Source of the DNA: Thermoproteota archaeon
GTDB taxonomy: Archaea; Thermoproteota; Methanomethylicia; Methanomethylicales; Methanomethylicaceae
NCBI GenBank assembly: GCA_004348015.1
Contig: QNVI01000061.1
Span: forward strand, 26,371 to 78,434
Direction: 5' to 3'
Length of the DNA stretch: 52,064 nt
Shown: positions 26,239 through 36,193 of the stretch, in pieces
How the letters are laid out: each line of letters starts with the position of its first letter
Position numbering within the stretch: the first letter of the stretch is position 1
The notes under the pieces: generated by a model
Database searches by the model: none
Seen by the model: only the letters and a program-made list of their open reading frames with translations
Told to the model about the DNA's origin: nothing
Made by a program: the position numbers and the translations under genes

Positions 26239-27492
26239 TTATTCTCCAAGTAATCTCTTATATAAAGCAATATGATCTTTTGCTCCTCTTTCTGAGGAGA
26301 ATTGCTCTTTAAATATCTTTTTACCTTCAGCTCCCATTTTTTTAGCAATATCTTCATTTATAAGAATATATTCTAGACATTCTGATAATGCTTTTACATC
26401 ACCAGGACTTACTAAAAAGCCATTTATGCCAGGCCATATTTGTGTAGAGATTCCACCAATACAACTTCCTATTACTGGTTTTCCAAATGCCATGGCTTCT
26501 GTTATGGCAAGTCCAAATCCTTCCTGAATTGATGGAAGGACTACAACATCACATGCTTTATAAGCTGCCATAAGCATTTCCCTACTTATCGCACCAGTAA
26601 AAATTACATTATTATTTAATCCCTTTAAAGAAATAAGTTCTTGTAATTCTCTTAAATATTCTTCCTTATCTTTTACTTTAAGTATTTCTTTACTTAAAGA
26701 ACCATTACCAATAAAAATAAGCTTAAATTTAATATTTCTTAGTCGACTAGCAGCTTCTATTAAGAACTTTTGTCCTTTCAATCTATCTATCCTTGCAACA
26801 CATAAAATAATTTTCTCATCTTCTTTAATATTATAAGCTTTCCTAAAATCAATATTTGAATCTTCAACTTCTATAAATGGTGGTATACATGATACTTTAT
26901 TCCACTCAAGACCAGATCTTAATGCAGTACTTACATATGATTTTGTTGAAAATATTGAAATTGAATATTCTCTTAAATACTCTACTACAAATTTTCTCCA
27001 TAGAATTTCAATACTTTCAGGAAATGGTATATGCCATGTAAAAGGCTTTGGTAATTTTAAATCAATAATCATTTTACTTAATGGTAATAATTGAAAATCA
27101 TGAATATGTACAATATCTGGTTCTTCTTTTTTAATAACTTCTCTTATTCTTTTTTCAAAATATTGATTTACTTTAATATATTCATTAAAACCATAAATAT
27201 GTTTATTGTATAATCGATCTAAAGAAATATTTCTTTCATGAAATACTTTAAGTAAAAGTTCTTTAAAATTAGTATATCCTTCTAATACTTCTTTTTCTAT
27301 TTCACTATCAGCTGGTACTCTATATACTTTAAAACCTTCAATTTCTTCTTCAGATAGTCCACCAGGCTTTTTAAGATTAATAAAAATTGCATCATGAGAT
27401 TTCTCTCTTAATCTATGAGCTAACCATATTAAATAGTAAGAAACACCACCAGTACTTGGGAAAAATGATTGACTTACAAAAAGTATTTTCAT
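26239..27492 (-). CDS. GT4-family glycosyltransferase
   Basis: A 417-residue retaining glycosyltransferase of GT-B fold. The N-terminal half has FPSTGGVSYYLIWLAHRL and VHIHDFQLLPL. The C-terminal half has CVARIDRLKGQKFLIEAASRL, FIGNGSL and the nucleotide-sugar motif PSIQEGFGLAITEAMAFGKPVIG with its conserved Glu residues. No membrane anchor. It is flanked by a coiled-coil protein (4-base overlap) and a HAD phosphatase. Compatible-solute or lipid glycosylation are both possible. Confidence 0.9.
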   Translation of the reverse strand: MKILFVSQSFFPSTGGVSYYLIWLAHRLREKSHDAIFINLKKPGGLSEEEIEGFKVYRVPADSEIEKEVLEGYTNFKELLLKVFHERNISLDRLYNKHIYGFNEYIKVNQYFEKRIREVIKKEEPDIVHIHDFQLLPLSKMIIDLKLPKPFTWHIPFPESIEILWRKFVVEYLREYSISIFSTKSYVSTALRSGLEWNKVSCIPPFIEVEDSNIDFRKAYNIKEDEKIILCVARIDRLKGQKFLIEAASRLRNIKFKLIFIGNGSLSKEILKVKDKEEYLRELQELISLKGLNNNVIFTGAISREMLMAAYKACDVVVLPSIQEGFGLAITEAMAFGKPVIGSCIGGISTQIWPGINGFLVSPGDVKALSECLEYILINEDIAKKMGAEGKKIFKEQFSSERGAKDHIALYKRLLGE

Positions 27493-29075
27493 AGTATTCT
27501 CCTTAATACAATGCTTTCTTGAATTCTATTAATTACTTTTTCTTCTTTTAATATATTAATTCCTTGAATAATTCTATCTTTTTTCTTCAGTATATTAAAT
27601 ACATCCTTTGCCTCAAATAGTAATAAAGGTAAATACTTAGTAAATACAGCTTTTACAATTTTTGTATTCAGGCTTAATCTTTTACTTTTAATTTTTTTAT
27701 TATTAATTATTATAAAAGGCTCTATTATATCAACTTCCGCCCCTCTAATAATTCCATAATATGGTACATATACCAATTCCATATCATCATTATGAGGAAT
27801 TTCTGATTTATACATATATCTCTCTAAATTATTAATTTCTTTTTCAATTAAACTAGTAATTTTATCATATTTTTCCTTATTTCTTATATATTCAAATTTA
27901 GTATAGTCTTCTTCTATTTTAAGTTCCATTAATGCTTTCTCTTTTTCATTAATTATTGAATTAAGTTCTTCAATAACTGCCTCTCTATTCTTCATGTATT
28001 CTTCTCTTTTTCTTCTGCATTCTAAATCTTCTTTAGATGGAAGAAATTTTATTTCTTCTATAATCTCAGATAGATTCTTATTAAGTTCTTTAATCTTACT
28101 TTCTACTAGGTTCTTTTGTTTTTCTAATTTTTCTAATTCGTTTGATATTTCCAATTCTTTCTTATTAATGTTTTCTAATTCTTTTTCTATAATGTCTAGT
28201 TTTCTAATTAATTTATTTATTTTTTTAATATCTTTTATTTTATTCTTTATAATCATTATGTCTTCTCTTTCTTTATTTAATTTAGATTTTTCCTTCTTTA
28301 AATTCAGTAACTCCTTATTTCTATTACTAATTTTTTTATTAATCTCTATAAACTCTTTATTTAAGTTATTCAAAAGAGTAATCATACTTTCTTTTTTATT
28401 CTTCAATATTTCTTTCTTTTTCATTATCTCATTTCTTATTTTCGATATCTCTCTTTCTTCACAATCTAAAAGAAGATTTTCTATAACACATCTTTTTTCT
28501 TTTATTTTTTCATCAAATTCTTTAATAGCATTATCTTTTCTCTCTTTAATATAATTAATTTTTTCATCAAATTCTTTTTCCAATCTAGAACTTTCTTCCT
28601 TAATACTCCTTAATAATTCTTTTAATGAAGTGTATATCCTCATTATTTCATTTGTAATACTAATAACATTTTCTTTACTTAAAATGCAAGGAATTACAAA
28701 ACCATCATTAATTTCATCATTAATAATTGTATATTCTTGACAAATAATTTTATCTATTTCTAATAGACTAAACTCATGGAGTTTTATATTAAACTCTTTA
28801 GAATTAATTAAATATTCTTTTATTTCTATTCTATGTAATTCTAAACCATCAATACTCATGATACTACTATCTTTATTAACAATAAAAATAGGATAATAAA
28901 ATTTATAAATCGCATCAATTTTTTTAATTCTTTCTTCATTAAAAAAACCTATAAAACTATCAATATTACTCAATATTCCTAATCCTTTTAAAATTGCAAG
29001 CACATCTCCTGCTTGATCTGAAAGTGCTCTTATTTCATTATCTTTCTTAATATATGAAAAATTTAATCTTTTCAT
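27489..29075 (-). CDS. coiled-coil protein with terminal alpha-beta domains
   Basis: A 528-residue protein not assigned to a family. Residues about 1-140 form an alpha-beta domain, about 145-415 a long heptad-rich coiled coil (Lys/Glu/Leu/Ile), and about 420-528 a second compact domain (MELVYVPYYGIIRGAEVDII, KYLPLLLFEAKDVFNIL). The terminal domains flanking a coiled coil recall SMC-like or Rad50-like geometry, but there is no Walker A motif. Its promoter predicts a near-leaderless mRNA. It overlaps the GT4 gene by four bases, so it is produced with the glycosyltransferase and phosphatase. Confidence 0.75.
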   Translation of the reverse strand: MKRLNFSYIKKDNEIRALSDQAGDVLAILKGLGILSNIDSFIGFFNEERIKKIDAIYKFYYPIFIVNKDSSIMSIDGLELHRIEIKEYLINSKEFNIKLHEFSLLEIDKIICQEYTIINDEINDGFVIPCILSKENVISITNEIMRIYTSLKELLRSIKEESSRLEKEFDEKINYIKERKDNAIKEFDEKIKEKRCVIENLLLDCEEREISKIRNEIMKKKEILKNKKESMITLLNNLNKEFIEINKKISNRNKELLNLKKEKSKLNKEREDIMIIKNKIKDIKKINKLIRKLDIIEKELENINKKELEISNELEKLEKQKNLVESKIKELNKNLSEIIEEIKFLPSKEDLECRRKREEYMKNREAVIEELNSIINEKEKALMELKIEEDYTKFEYIRNKEKYDKITSLIEKEINNLERYMYKSEIPHNDDMELVYVPYYGIIRGAEVDIIEPFIIINNKKIKSKRLSLNTKIVKAVFTKYLPLLLFEAKDVFNILKKKDRIIQGINILKEEKVINRIQESIVLRRIL

Positions 29076-29148
29076 ATAGCTTTTTATGTAAAAGTATAAT
29101 ATAAGTAATTTTATTTATAATTATAAATAATTATAAAATTTAGAAATG

Positions 29149-29156
29149 CTTATATA
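29149..29156 (+). promoter_or_regulatory. TATA box of acs and its upstream ORF
   Basis: CTTATATA. Its centre near 29153 predicts initiation at about 29178-29181, which coincides with the A of an ATG at 29180. The first translated codon of the mRNA would then be that of the short upstream ORF, not of acs. Confidence 0.5.
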
Positions 29157-29179
29157 TTACTTTATTGAGTTTTTTCTCT

Positions 29180-29254
29180 ATGCAATCCCATAGTTGTCAT
29201 ACTACAAAATTTCTATATATTAATGTAAAAAATTTATTAAAAGGAGGTAAATAA
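29180..29254 (+). CDS. possible 24-residue leader peptide upstream of acs
   Basis: ATG 29180 opens 24 sense codons ending at TAA 29252-29254, one base before the acs ATG. The peptide starts [11 protein letters not shown] and ends NLLKGGK. The acs ribosome site GGAGG is read as its Gly-Gly codons. The start lies at the predicted transcription start, so the ORF would be translated leaderless and its terminating ribosome would sit on the acs start. It could couple or gate acs translation. A chance ORF in an 80-base leader is possible. Confidence 0.4.
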   Translation: MQSHSCHTTKFLYINVKNLLKGGK

Positions 29255-29255
29255 A

Positions 29256-31202
29256 ATGGAAGAAATTAAAACTTTACCATTATCAAAAAATATTCATCCT
29301 GATGTTAATATACTAAAATATATTTATAATAAAAGTTTAGAAGATCCTGAATCTTTTTGGCGTAAAGTAGCTGAAGATTTATTTTGGTATGAAAAAAATG
29401 GACCTGTATTTGAACCAATAGATTCACCACCTTATTGTTATTGGTTTCCATATTGGAAAACAAATTTATCATATAATACATTGGATAGACATATAGAAAG
29501 TTGGAGAAAAAATAAAGTAGCTTATTATTGGGAAGGAGAAAATTATGAGAAAAAAGTTCTTACTTACTATGATTTATATAAAGAAGTAAATAGATTTGCA
29601 TATGTTTTAAAAAATCTTGGAGTGAAAAAAGGAGATAGAATAACAATTTACATGCCTGTAATACCAGAACTTCCCATAAGTATGTTAGCTTGTACAAGAA
29701 TTGGAGCAATACATTCAGTAGTATTTAGTGGTTTTGCCTCTTATGCTTTAGCTGAAAGAATTAATGATTGTCAAAGTAAAATTGTAATAACCGTAGATGG
29801 AACTTTTAGAAGAGGGAAATTAATTAATACTAAGAAAATTGTTGATGAGGCATTAAATTATACAAAATCTGTAGAAAAAGTCTTAGTTATAAAAAGAGCA
29901 GATATTGAAGTTGAAATGATGGAAGATAGAGATTATTGGTATGATGAATTGAAGCCATCTTCATATCCTTATGTAGAACCAGAGAGAATTGAAGGAATAC
30001 ATCCAAGTTTTATTTTGTATACCTCTGGTACCACAGGAAAACCAAAAGGAATAACTCATGGAACTGGAGGATATATGGTTTGGGCATATTTTACTCAAAA
30101 AGCAGTCTTTGATATAAATGATAAGGATATATTCTGGTGTACTGCAGATATAGGATGGATTACAGGACATACATACGCAGTATATGGTCCACTTTTAGCA
30201 GGAGCAACACTATTTATTTATGAAGGAGCACCTGATTATCCAAGACCAGATAGATGGTGGGAAATGATAGAAGCATATGGAATTACCATTCTTTATACTT
30301 CTCCTACTGCTATAAGAATGCATATGAAATATGGAGAGGAATGGATAAAATGTCATGATATATCATCACTAAGATTACTTGGAAGTGTGGGTGAGCCAAT
30401 AAACCCAGAAGTTTGGAATTGGTATTATAAGTATGTTGGACAAGAAAGATGTCCAATAGTAGATACTTGGTGGCAAACAGAAACGGGAGGAATAATGATT
30501 TCTCCTCAACCAGGTCTTGCACTTGTTCCACTAAAAGCTGGTTCTGCTACACTTCCTCTTCCTGGTGTTGATGCAGACGTATTTACAGAAGATGGAAAAT
30601 CTGCAAAACCAAATGAAAAAGGATATTTAGTTATAAAAAGACCATGGCCAGGATGTCTTATTGGAATATGGAATAATCATGAAAGATTGAAAAGTCAATA
30701 TTATTCTAAATTCCCTAATGTTTACTATACTGGTGATTTTGCTATTAAAGATAAAGATGGTTATTTCTGGTTACTTGGTAGAGCTGATGAAGTTTTAAAA
30801 GTTGCAGGACATAGAATAGGAACTGCAGAACTTGAAGCGGCTTTTCTTTCACATCCCGCAGTTGCAGAAGCTGCAGTAATAGGAAAATCAGATCCTATTA
30901 AAATGCAAGTCCCTGTGGCTTTTGTTGTATTACGTCCTGGACATATTCCTTCTCCTCAACTCAGAATTGAACTTATTAATCATATTAAAGAAACTATAGG
31001 TCCTATAGCTACACCTCAATCAATATATTTTGTAAATAAACTTCCTAAAACTAGAAGTGGAAAAATAATGAGAAGAATTCTATTAGCTGTCATAGAAGAA
31101 AGAGATACAGGTGATGTTACAACATTAGAAGATGAGACAAGTGTTGAAGAAGCAAAAAGAGCTTATGAAGAACTTAAGAGGATGATAGAGGAGATTCCTT
31201 AA
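29256..31202 (+). CDS. acs: acetyl-CoA synthetase, AMP-forming
   Basis: Activates acetate (or a related short acid) to acyl-CoA. The full ANL plan is present: [11 protein letters not shown] near residues 255-265, the TWWQTETGG core, [24 protein letters not shown] hinge region (in pieces: [29 protein letters not shown]) and the C-terminal catalytic lysine in [10 protein letters not shown] near residue 605. Length (648) is that of true Acs. The start ATG 29256 follows AGGAGG. Its role is probably acetate assimilation in a methylotroph. Its last 29 bases overlap the convergent treT gene. Confidence 0.96.
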   Translation: MEEIKTLPLSKNIHPDVNILKYIYNKSLEDPESFWRKVAEDLFWYEKNGPVFEPIDSPPYCYWFPYWKTNLSYNTLDRHIESWRKNKVAYYWEGENYEKKVLTYYDLYKEVNRFAYVLKNLGVKKGDRITIYMPVIPELPISMLACTRIGAIHSVVFSGFASYALAERINDCQSKIVITVDGTFRRGKLINTKKIVDEALNYTKSVEKVLVIKRADIEVEMMEDRDYWYDELKPSSYPYVEPERIEGIHPSFILYTSGTTGKPKGITHGTGGYMVWAYFTQKAVFDINDKDIFWCTADIGWITGHTYAVYGPLLAGATLFIYEGAPDYPRPDRWWEMIEAYGITILYTSPTAIRMHMKYGEEWIKCHDISSLRLLGSVGEPINPEVWNWYYKYVGQERCPIVDTWWQTETGGIMISPQPGLALVPLKAGSATLPLPGVDADVFTEDGKSAKPNEKGYLVIKRPWPGCLIGIWNNHERLKSQYYSKFPNVYYTGDFAIKDKDGYFWLLGRADEVLKVAGHRIGTAELEAAFLSHPAVAEAAVIGKSDPIKMQVPVAFVVLRPGHIPSPQLRIELINHIKETIGPIATPQSIYFVNKLPKTRSGKIMRRILLAVIEERDTGDVTTLEDETSVEEAKRAYEELKRMIEEIP

Positions 31203-32463
31203 GTATTTTCAATATTTTTAAATAATCTCTTAATTGTCTTGTTATTAAGAAATTTTTTCTAACATGTTCTTTTGCTTTTTCTCCCATTTTATTCCGTATA
31301 TCAGGATTTCTTATCAAATATAATATCTTTTCAGCAGCTTCTCTAATATTACTTACTAGAAATCCAGTTTCTCCATCTATTATCTGATATTTTATTCCTC
31401 CAGTTTTTCCACCAATAACTGGTTTACCTTTCCACATCCCTTCAGTTACTGTTAATCCAAATCCTTCTTTAATGCTCTTTTGAATTATTATTGTTGATCC
31501 TCTTTGAATAGCATTTATCTCTTTATGTGCATCTGATGGTAATAATAATACATGAACATTTCTATCATTTGTTGCTTTCTTAATAGTTTCATAAAAAATT
31601 TTTTCACCTTCAGGATCATCTGATGCTAAACCTCCAACTAAAACTAATTGTAATACCTCTTTATACTTTAATATTCTGAAAATATCTATTGCAAATTTCT
31701 TTTCATCTAATAATCCATGAAAATCTATCATTCTTATTCTACTTTTTGCCAATTCAAAAGCTTTTATTACACCTATTGGATCTTTAAGTTTATCAAATCT
31801 TGATACTTGAGTAATTATAGGTCTTTCTGGATCAATATCATATTTTCTTAATGTATCTTCTATATAATCTTCTGATAATTCAATATTCTTTTCACTTAAT
31901 GGATCAATTGATGGAGGAACAATAAATTGAGGACCAATATAATCTTGTCTTTTATATTCTGGTAAATGAACTATCATGCCATCATATTTTGAAATTAATT
32001 TAATTAAAAAATTCCATAAGTTTTGATTAGGATTAGAAATATCAATATGACATCTCCATAACCATTTTCCATTCTTTTTATATTGTATTAAAGCTAATGG
32101 CTGAGGATCATGTACAAATACAAAATCTTTATCCAAATTTATTAATTCTGCATTTACTTTATTAACTTCTAGATATTTATTAATCATATTTTGAGAAATT
32201 TCAATATTTTCACCATGAATAGCATTATGAAAGTTTTTAGTTATTTTGAAAAATTCATCATCTCCTTGAATAATTTTCCACTCTGTTTTCAATCCAATAG
32301 AATTCATTAATGGAACTATAGATCTTAATAATTCTGCTACTCCTCCTCCAATATATGTAGAATTTATATGTAATACTTCATAATCTTTTAAATTTTCACT
32401 TATGGATTTTATTTCTTCTACTGTTTCTTTTCCTACAAAAGGAATATAATCCTCAATCCTCAT
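31174..32463 (-). CDS. treT: trehalose glycosyltransferring synthase-like GT4 enzyme
   Basis: A 429-residue GT4 enzyme closely resembling TreT, which makes trehalose from NDP-glucose and glucose. It shows [19 protein letters not shown] at the N-terminus, [24 protein letters not shown], then [15 protein letters not shown] and the [23 protein letters not shown] nucleotide-sugar motif (as [20 protein letters not shown]). TreT is typical of thermophilic archaea. It converges with acs and is divergent from the membrane protein gene by 38 bases. Confidence 0.87.
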   Translation of the reverse strand: MRIEDYIPFVGKETVEEIKSISENLKDYEVLHINSTYIGGGVAELLRSIVPLMNSIGLKTEWKIIQGDDEFFKITKNFHNAIHGENIEISQNMINKYLEVNKVNAELINLDKDFVFVHDPQPLALIQYKKNGKWLWRCHIDISNPNQNLWNFLIKLISKYDGMIVHLPEYKRQDYIGPQFIVPPSIDPLSEKNIELSEDYIEDTLRKYDIDPERPIITQVSRFDKLKDPIGVIKAFELAKSRIRMIDFHGLLDEKKFAIDIFRILKYKEVLQLVLVGGLASDDPEGEKIFYETIKKATNDRNVHVLLLPSDAHKEINAIQRGSTIIIQKSIKEGFGLTVTEGMWKGKPVIGGKTGGIKYQIIDGETGFLVSNIREAAEKILYLIRNPDIRNKMGEKAKEHVRKNFLITRQLRDYLKILKILKESPLSSS

Positions 32464-32501
32464 ATTCTCTAAAGAATAATTCTCAGTAGGGGTGAATAAA
32501 T

Positions 32502-33029
32502 TTGACTAAAGAATATAATAAAAAAATTTACTTAAAAATGAGTTTATTGAGGATATTTTCAAGATCATTTATTTTGTTATTATTAGTACTATTTAGCTAT
32601 GTTATCATGTCTTATATAGAACAAATAAACCTTATAATACCCATAATAAATATACCATTAATTTCATTAATCTCAATTATGATATTAGCAATTATTGGAA
32701 TTATGATCTATCGAATATTTTATGATATTCTCTTATTATTACCAAAATTCTCAAAAATACTAAATATTATCTTTAAAAAAATAAATTCAGACTTTGAAAC
32801 TACATTAAAAAGGATATTTTATGATATTATTATTCTAATTTTTATGATTGTTATCTTAATTGTTCTTATGCCATTATTTGCAAAAATACCATTTATAGGT
32901 ATCTATTTATCTACAGCTTTATCATTACTAGCTTTAGCAATAACAATTTTAGTATTTTGGGATTTGGGAAAAATAATTTATAATAAAATAGAAGCTCTTG
33001 CAGAATACATTGCTGAAAAACTAGAATAA
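32502..33029 (+). CDS. small membrane protein, four predicted helices
   Basis: A 175-residue protein beginning MTKEYNKKIYLKMSLLRIFS, followed by about four hydrophobic spans: ILLLLVLFSYVIMSYI, ISLISIMILAIIGIMIY, IIILIFMIVILIVLMPL and LSLLALAITILVF. The last 20 residues are charged and cytoplasmic in a likely topology. The start is TTG 32502, preceded by GGGGTGA. It precedes Rpo12 by 32 bases. I do not recognise the family; archaeal relatives of this kind are often annotated only as DUF proteins. Confidence 0.75.
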   Translation: MTKEYNKKIYLKMSLLRIFSRSFILLLLVLFSYVIMSYIEQINLIIPIINIPLISLISIMILAIIGIMIYRIFYDILLLLPKFSKILNIIFKKINSDFETTLKRIFYDIIILIFMIVILIVLMPLFAKIPFIGIYLSTALSLLALAITILVFWDLGKIIYNKIEALAEYIAEKLE

Positions 33030-33061
33030 CGTATTTAAGTGAGTAAATTATTGATAAAGTT

Positions 33062-33208
33062 ATGCCCCAATATATATGTAATAATTGTAGAAAAATTGTT
33101 GATATGAAAGAATTGTTCTCATTACCAGGTGTAAGATGTCCCTATTGTGGATACAGAATACTATTTAAAATTAGACCTCAGGTCGTAAAAGAAATTAAAA
33201 CTAAATAA
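33062..33208 (+). CDS. rpo12: RNA polymerase subunit Rpo12 (RpoP)
   Basis: A 48-residue subunit too short for ordinary ORF thresholds. MPQYICNNCRKIVDM and GVRCPYCGYRILFKIRP give the Cys4 zinc-ribbon (CxxC...CxxC) and basic tail of archaeal Rpo12/eukaryotic Rpb12. It is an integral part of the archaeal RNA polymerase. Its last 8 bases overlap the agmatinase gene on the opposite strand. Confidence 0.95.
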   Translation: MPQYICNNCRKIVDMKELFSLPGVRCPYCGYRILFKIRPQVVKEIKTK

Positions 33209-34085
33209 ATTTATTAGCAATACAACAAATTTCATATATTATTTTTGATGCCATTATTGAAGTAATTCCATTATCATATGGTGGTGTTACTTCTACTACA
33301 TCAAATCCCAATAATCTATCATCTATTATTTCTTCTATAATGTCTAATAAAGACGAAATTGAAATACCTTCTGGTTCAGGATTTCCTACTCCAGGCGCGT
33401 ATGATGGATCTAGAACATCCATATCTATTGATAGATAAATTTTTTTCTTACTCTTTAATACATCTTTAAGCATTAATCCTATTTTTTTAGCATCATTTGT
33501 ATTAATCTGTTTTGATGAGATAAAATAAACATTATTATCTTTTACAAATTTCATTTCTTCTTTACATGTTGCTCTTACACCTATTACCATAACATTCTCA
33601 GGACCAATTTCTTCAGAAATCCTTCTCATAGTACATGCATGAGATAGTCTATTTGATAAATAATCATCTCTCATATCAAAATGAGCATCAAATGATAATA
33701 TAGTGATATCTTTTAAGTTTTTTGCTATACCAAGTGTGATAGTATGCTCTCCACCAATCATTATTGGAATTTTTTTGAGTTTCATTATTTCTTCAATAAC
33801 TTCACCAATCCTTCTTATTGTTTCATTACAATCCCCATGAACAACTGCTAAATCTCCTAAATCATGAGTTCCTATGTCTTCAAAATCTATATTACCTCTC
33901 CAAGACCAAGTCTCTATATTTATAGAAGCCTCTCTTATTGCAGATGGTCCAAATCTTGAACCAGATCTATAGCTTGTTGTACTATCAAATGGTACACCAA
34001 ATAGTACAAACTTACTATCAGAAAAACTTTTATTAAATCCTCCAAAGAATTTTTGTTGATTATTTATATATAATAAGTTCATCAT
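33201..34085 (-). CDS. speB: agmatinase
   Basis: A 294-residue ureohydrolase with all manganese ligands: GGEHTIT, FDAHFDMRDD and SIDMDVLDPSYAPGVGNPEPEG (in part: SIDMDVLDPSYAPG), plus VVEVTPPYD near the end. It hydrolyses agmatine to putrescine and urea in archaeal polyamine synthesis. The start is ATG 34085 or ATG 34082; GGTGAT lies immediately upstream, favouring the second. It is divergent from glyS across 57 bases. A distant homologue lacking the canonical second motif lies at 42511-43674. Confidence 0.94.
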   Translation of the reverse strand: MMNLLYINNQQKFFGGFNKSFSDSKFVLFGVPFDSTTSYRSGSRFGPSAIREASINIETWSWRGNIDFEDIGTHDLGDLAVVHGDCNETIRRIGEVIEEIMKLKKIPIMIGGEHTITLGIAKNLKDITILSFDAHFDMRDDYLSNRLSHACTMRRISEEIGPENVMVIGVRATCKEEMKFVKDNNVYFISSKQINTNDAKKIGLMLKDVLKSKKKIYLSIDMDVLDPSYAPGVGNPEPEGISISSLLDIIEEIIDDRLLGFDVVEVTPPYDNGITSIMASKIIYEICCIANKFI

Positions 34086-34142
34086 ATCACCTAAAAATAC
34101 ATATTTGAGTTATTTATAAATTAGTTACTAATAGGTGATGAT

Positions 34143-35852
34143 ATGGACAAATATGATAAAATTATTGATCTTGCAAAAAGAAGAGGATTTTTTACTACTT
34201 CATGTGAAATATATGGTGGAGTTGCTGGTTTTCTTGATTTTGGGCCAATAGGAACATTACTTAAGCGAAATATTGAAAATAAATGGAGAGAATTCTTTAT
34301 ATACAAACATTATGGTTTAATTTATGAAATTGAAACACCAATTGTTATGCCTTCTAAAGTATTTGAAGCCTCTGGTCATGTAGAACATTTTACAGACTTT
34401 ATAGTCGAGTGTCTTTCTTGTCATAGAAAATTTAGAGCAGATCATGTAATTTTATATCAAGTAGGTGAAATTAGTGGATTAGAGGGAAAAAGTGCTGAAG
34501 AATTAGAAAAGATAATTCAAGAAAATAATATAAGATGTCCAGAATGTAAGGGCAAACTTGGAAAAGTCTCTAAATTTAATCTATTGTTTACTACTAATGT
34601 AGGTCCTTATAGTGAAAACATTGCTTATATGAGACCAGAAGCAGCTCAGGGTATGTTTGTTAATTTCAAGTACATATATACAATCATGAGGGAAAAATTA
34701 CCAATAGGTTTAGCTCAAATAGGTAAAGTTTTGAGAAATGAAATTTCTCCTAGACAAGGCCCTATAAGATTAAGAGAATTCACTATAATGGAAATTGAAT
34801 TATTTTTCGATCCAAAAAACCCTGAATGTAATCTTTTAAATGAAGTTAGTAATGAGAAGATCAATTTATTGACTGAGAATATTATTATAAAAGGTGAAAA
34901 TAAACCAATAGAATTAACAATTGAAGAAGCTATTAAAGAAAAAATTATTCTTTCGGAATGGCAAGCTTATTTCATGGCTCTTTCTAAAATATTTCTAGAA
35001 AAAATCGGTGTTCCTAAAAATAAACAAATGTTTATTGAAAAATTACCAAATGAAAGAGCTCATTATTCAGCTCAAACATTTGATCAAGTAGTAGAATTAG
35101 AAAGATGGGGATGGACTGAAGTTTCTGGTCATGCATATAGAACAGATTATGATCTATTAAGACATCAAAATTATAGCGGTCAGGATTTAAAAGTATTTAG
35201 AAGATTTACTATACCAAAAAAGGAATATCGTATAATTGCTATACCTAAAATTGATATAATAAATAACATTATTAAAAATAATGATATTGCAACAAAAATA
35301 ATTTCTATAATAAAAAATAAGAAAGCTGAAGAACTTAAAAAAGAATTAGAAAGAGGAAGCATAATTATTGATGATATTGAAATAAGACCTGAATTTGTAG
35401 AATTTAAAACTGAAGAAATAACTATTACAGGTGAACATTTTATACCCCATGTTTCAGAACCTTCTTTTGGTGCAGAAAGACTTGTTTATGTAGCTATGGA
35501 GTATGCCTATAGAGAAAAAAATAATAGAATAATTCTATCATTACCAAAAGATATTGCTCCAATAAAAATTGCAGTTTTTCCATTAGTAAATAAAGATGGT
35601 TTACGTGAAAAAGCAATAGAAGTCTATAATATGATAAAATCGAAAGGATTTATAGTAGAATTTGATGATGATGGTTCTATAGGAAGAAGGTATGCTAGAG
35701 CTGATGAAATTGGTATACCCTTAGCAATTACTATTGATTATAAAACTATGGAAGATAATACTGTAACAATAAGGAATAGAGATACATGGGAACAAGAAAG
35801 GATTTCTATTAGTAATATAATGGAATATTTAAATAACTTTTTCTCAAAGTAA
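34143..35852 (+). CDS. glyS: glycyl-tRNA synthetase, archaeal/eukaryotic type
   Basis: Class II aminoacyl-tRNA synthetase of 569 residues. The N-terminal core begins KYDKIIDLAKRRGFFTTSCEIYGG (in part: AKRRGFFTTSCEIYGG), with a zinc-ribbon (CLSCHRKF and CPECKGK), RPEAAQGMFVNF, motif 2 FREFTIMEIE-like LREFTIMEIELFF, motif 3 GAERLVYVAMEYAYRE, and a C-terminal anticodon-binding domain (PIKIAVFPLVNKDGL, DDDGSIGRRYARADEIG). GGTGAT precedes the start. It is followed by a 90-residue gene and probably co-transcribed with it. Confidence 0.96.
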   Translation: MDKYDKIIDLAKRRGFFTTSCEIYGGVAGFLDFGPIGTLLKRNIENKWREFFIYKHYGLIYEIETPIVMPSKVFEASGHVEHFTDFIVECLSCHRKFRADHVILYQVGEISGLEGKSAEELEKIIQENNIRCPECKGKLGKVSKFNLLFTTNVGPYSENIAYMRPEAAQGMFVNFKYIYTIMREKLPIGLAQIGKVLRNEISPRQGPIRLREFTIMEIELFFDPKNPECNLLNEVSNEKINLLTENIIIKGENKPIELTIEEAIKEKIILSEWQAYFMALSKIFLEKIGVPKNKQMFIEKLPNERAHYSAQTFDQVVELERWGWTEVSGHAYRTDYDLLRHQNYSGQDLKVFRRFTIPKKEYRIIAIPKIDIINNIIKNNDIATKIISIIKNKKAEELKKELERGSIIIDDIEIRPEFVEFKTEEITITGEHFIPHVSEPSFGAERLVYVAMEYAYREKNNRIILSLPKDIAPIKIAVFPLVNKDGLREKAIEVYNMIKSKGFIVEFDDDGSIGRRYARADEIGIPLAITIDYKTMEDNTVTIRNRDTWEQERISISNIMEYLNNFFSK

Positions 35853-35864
35853 TATGGTGATATT

Positions 35865-36137
35865 ATGTCAAAAAGACCTCCTGAAAAAAGACTAAGAATT
35901 AGAAGGATAGATAGTATAGAAAAAGGTACATGCAAAATGAATTCAGAAACATATAATTATCTAAAGATAACTGATAGAATAGAAATAGTTATTGCTGGTA
36001 AAAAAAAGATTGAACTAAATGCCTTTCCTTCTTCAGATGTTCCTGAAAATGAAGTATGGGCAAATTCTGATGAAATGAAAATAGTCGGTATTGCAGATAA
36101 TACTATTGCAACCGTAAGAGCTGTTATGAAAAAATAA
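35865..36137 (+). CDS. small basic archaeal protein of unknown function
   Basis: A 90-residue protein starting MSKRPPEKRLRIRRIDSIEK. The rest alternates strands (YLKITDRIEIVIAGKKKIEL, MKIVGIADNTIATVRAV), suggesting a small beta-barrel of the double-psi or AbrB kind, with a basic N-terminal arm that could bind nucleic acid. GGTGAT is 3 bases upstream of the ATG. It lies 12 bases after glyS. I do not recognise a family. Confidence 0.7.
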   Translation: MSKRPPEKRLRIRRIDSIEKGTCKMNSETYNYLKITDRIEIVIAGKKKIELNAFPSSDVPENEVWANSDEMKIVGIADNTIATVRAVMKK

Positions 36138-36193
36138 TTGAAGATCAAAATCTTTATTATAAAGATAATTTTATTATCAATAATGAGGTGTTT

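Noticed and set aside
27994-28554. 186-codon Ser/Phe/Leu-rich ORF on the plus strand
   Set aside because: It is the antisense reading of the Lys/Glu-rich coiled coil on the minus strand and has no start context or family resemblance.
29178-29193. Hairpin CTATG-6-CATAG in the acs leader as a riboswitch
   Set aside because: A 5-bp stem in AT-rich RNA is weak, and the region is better explained by the upstream ORF.
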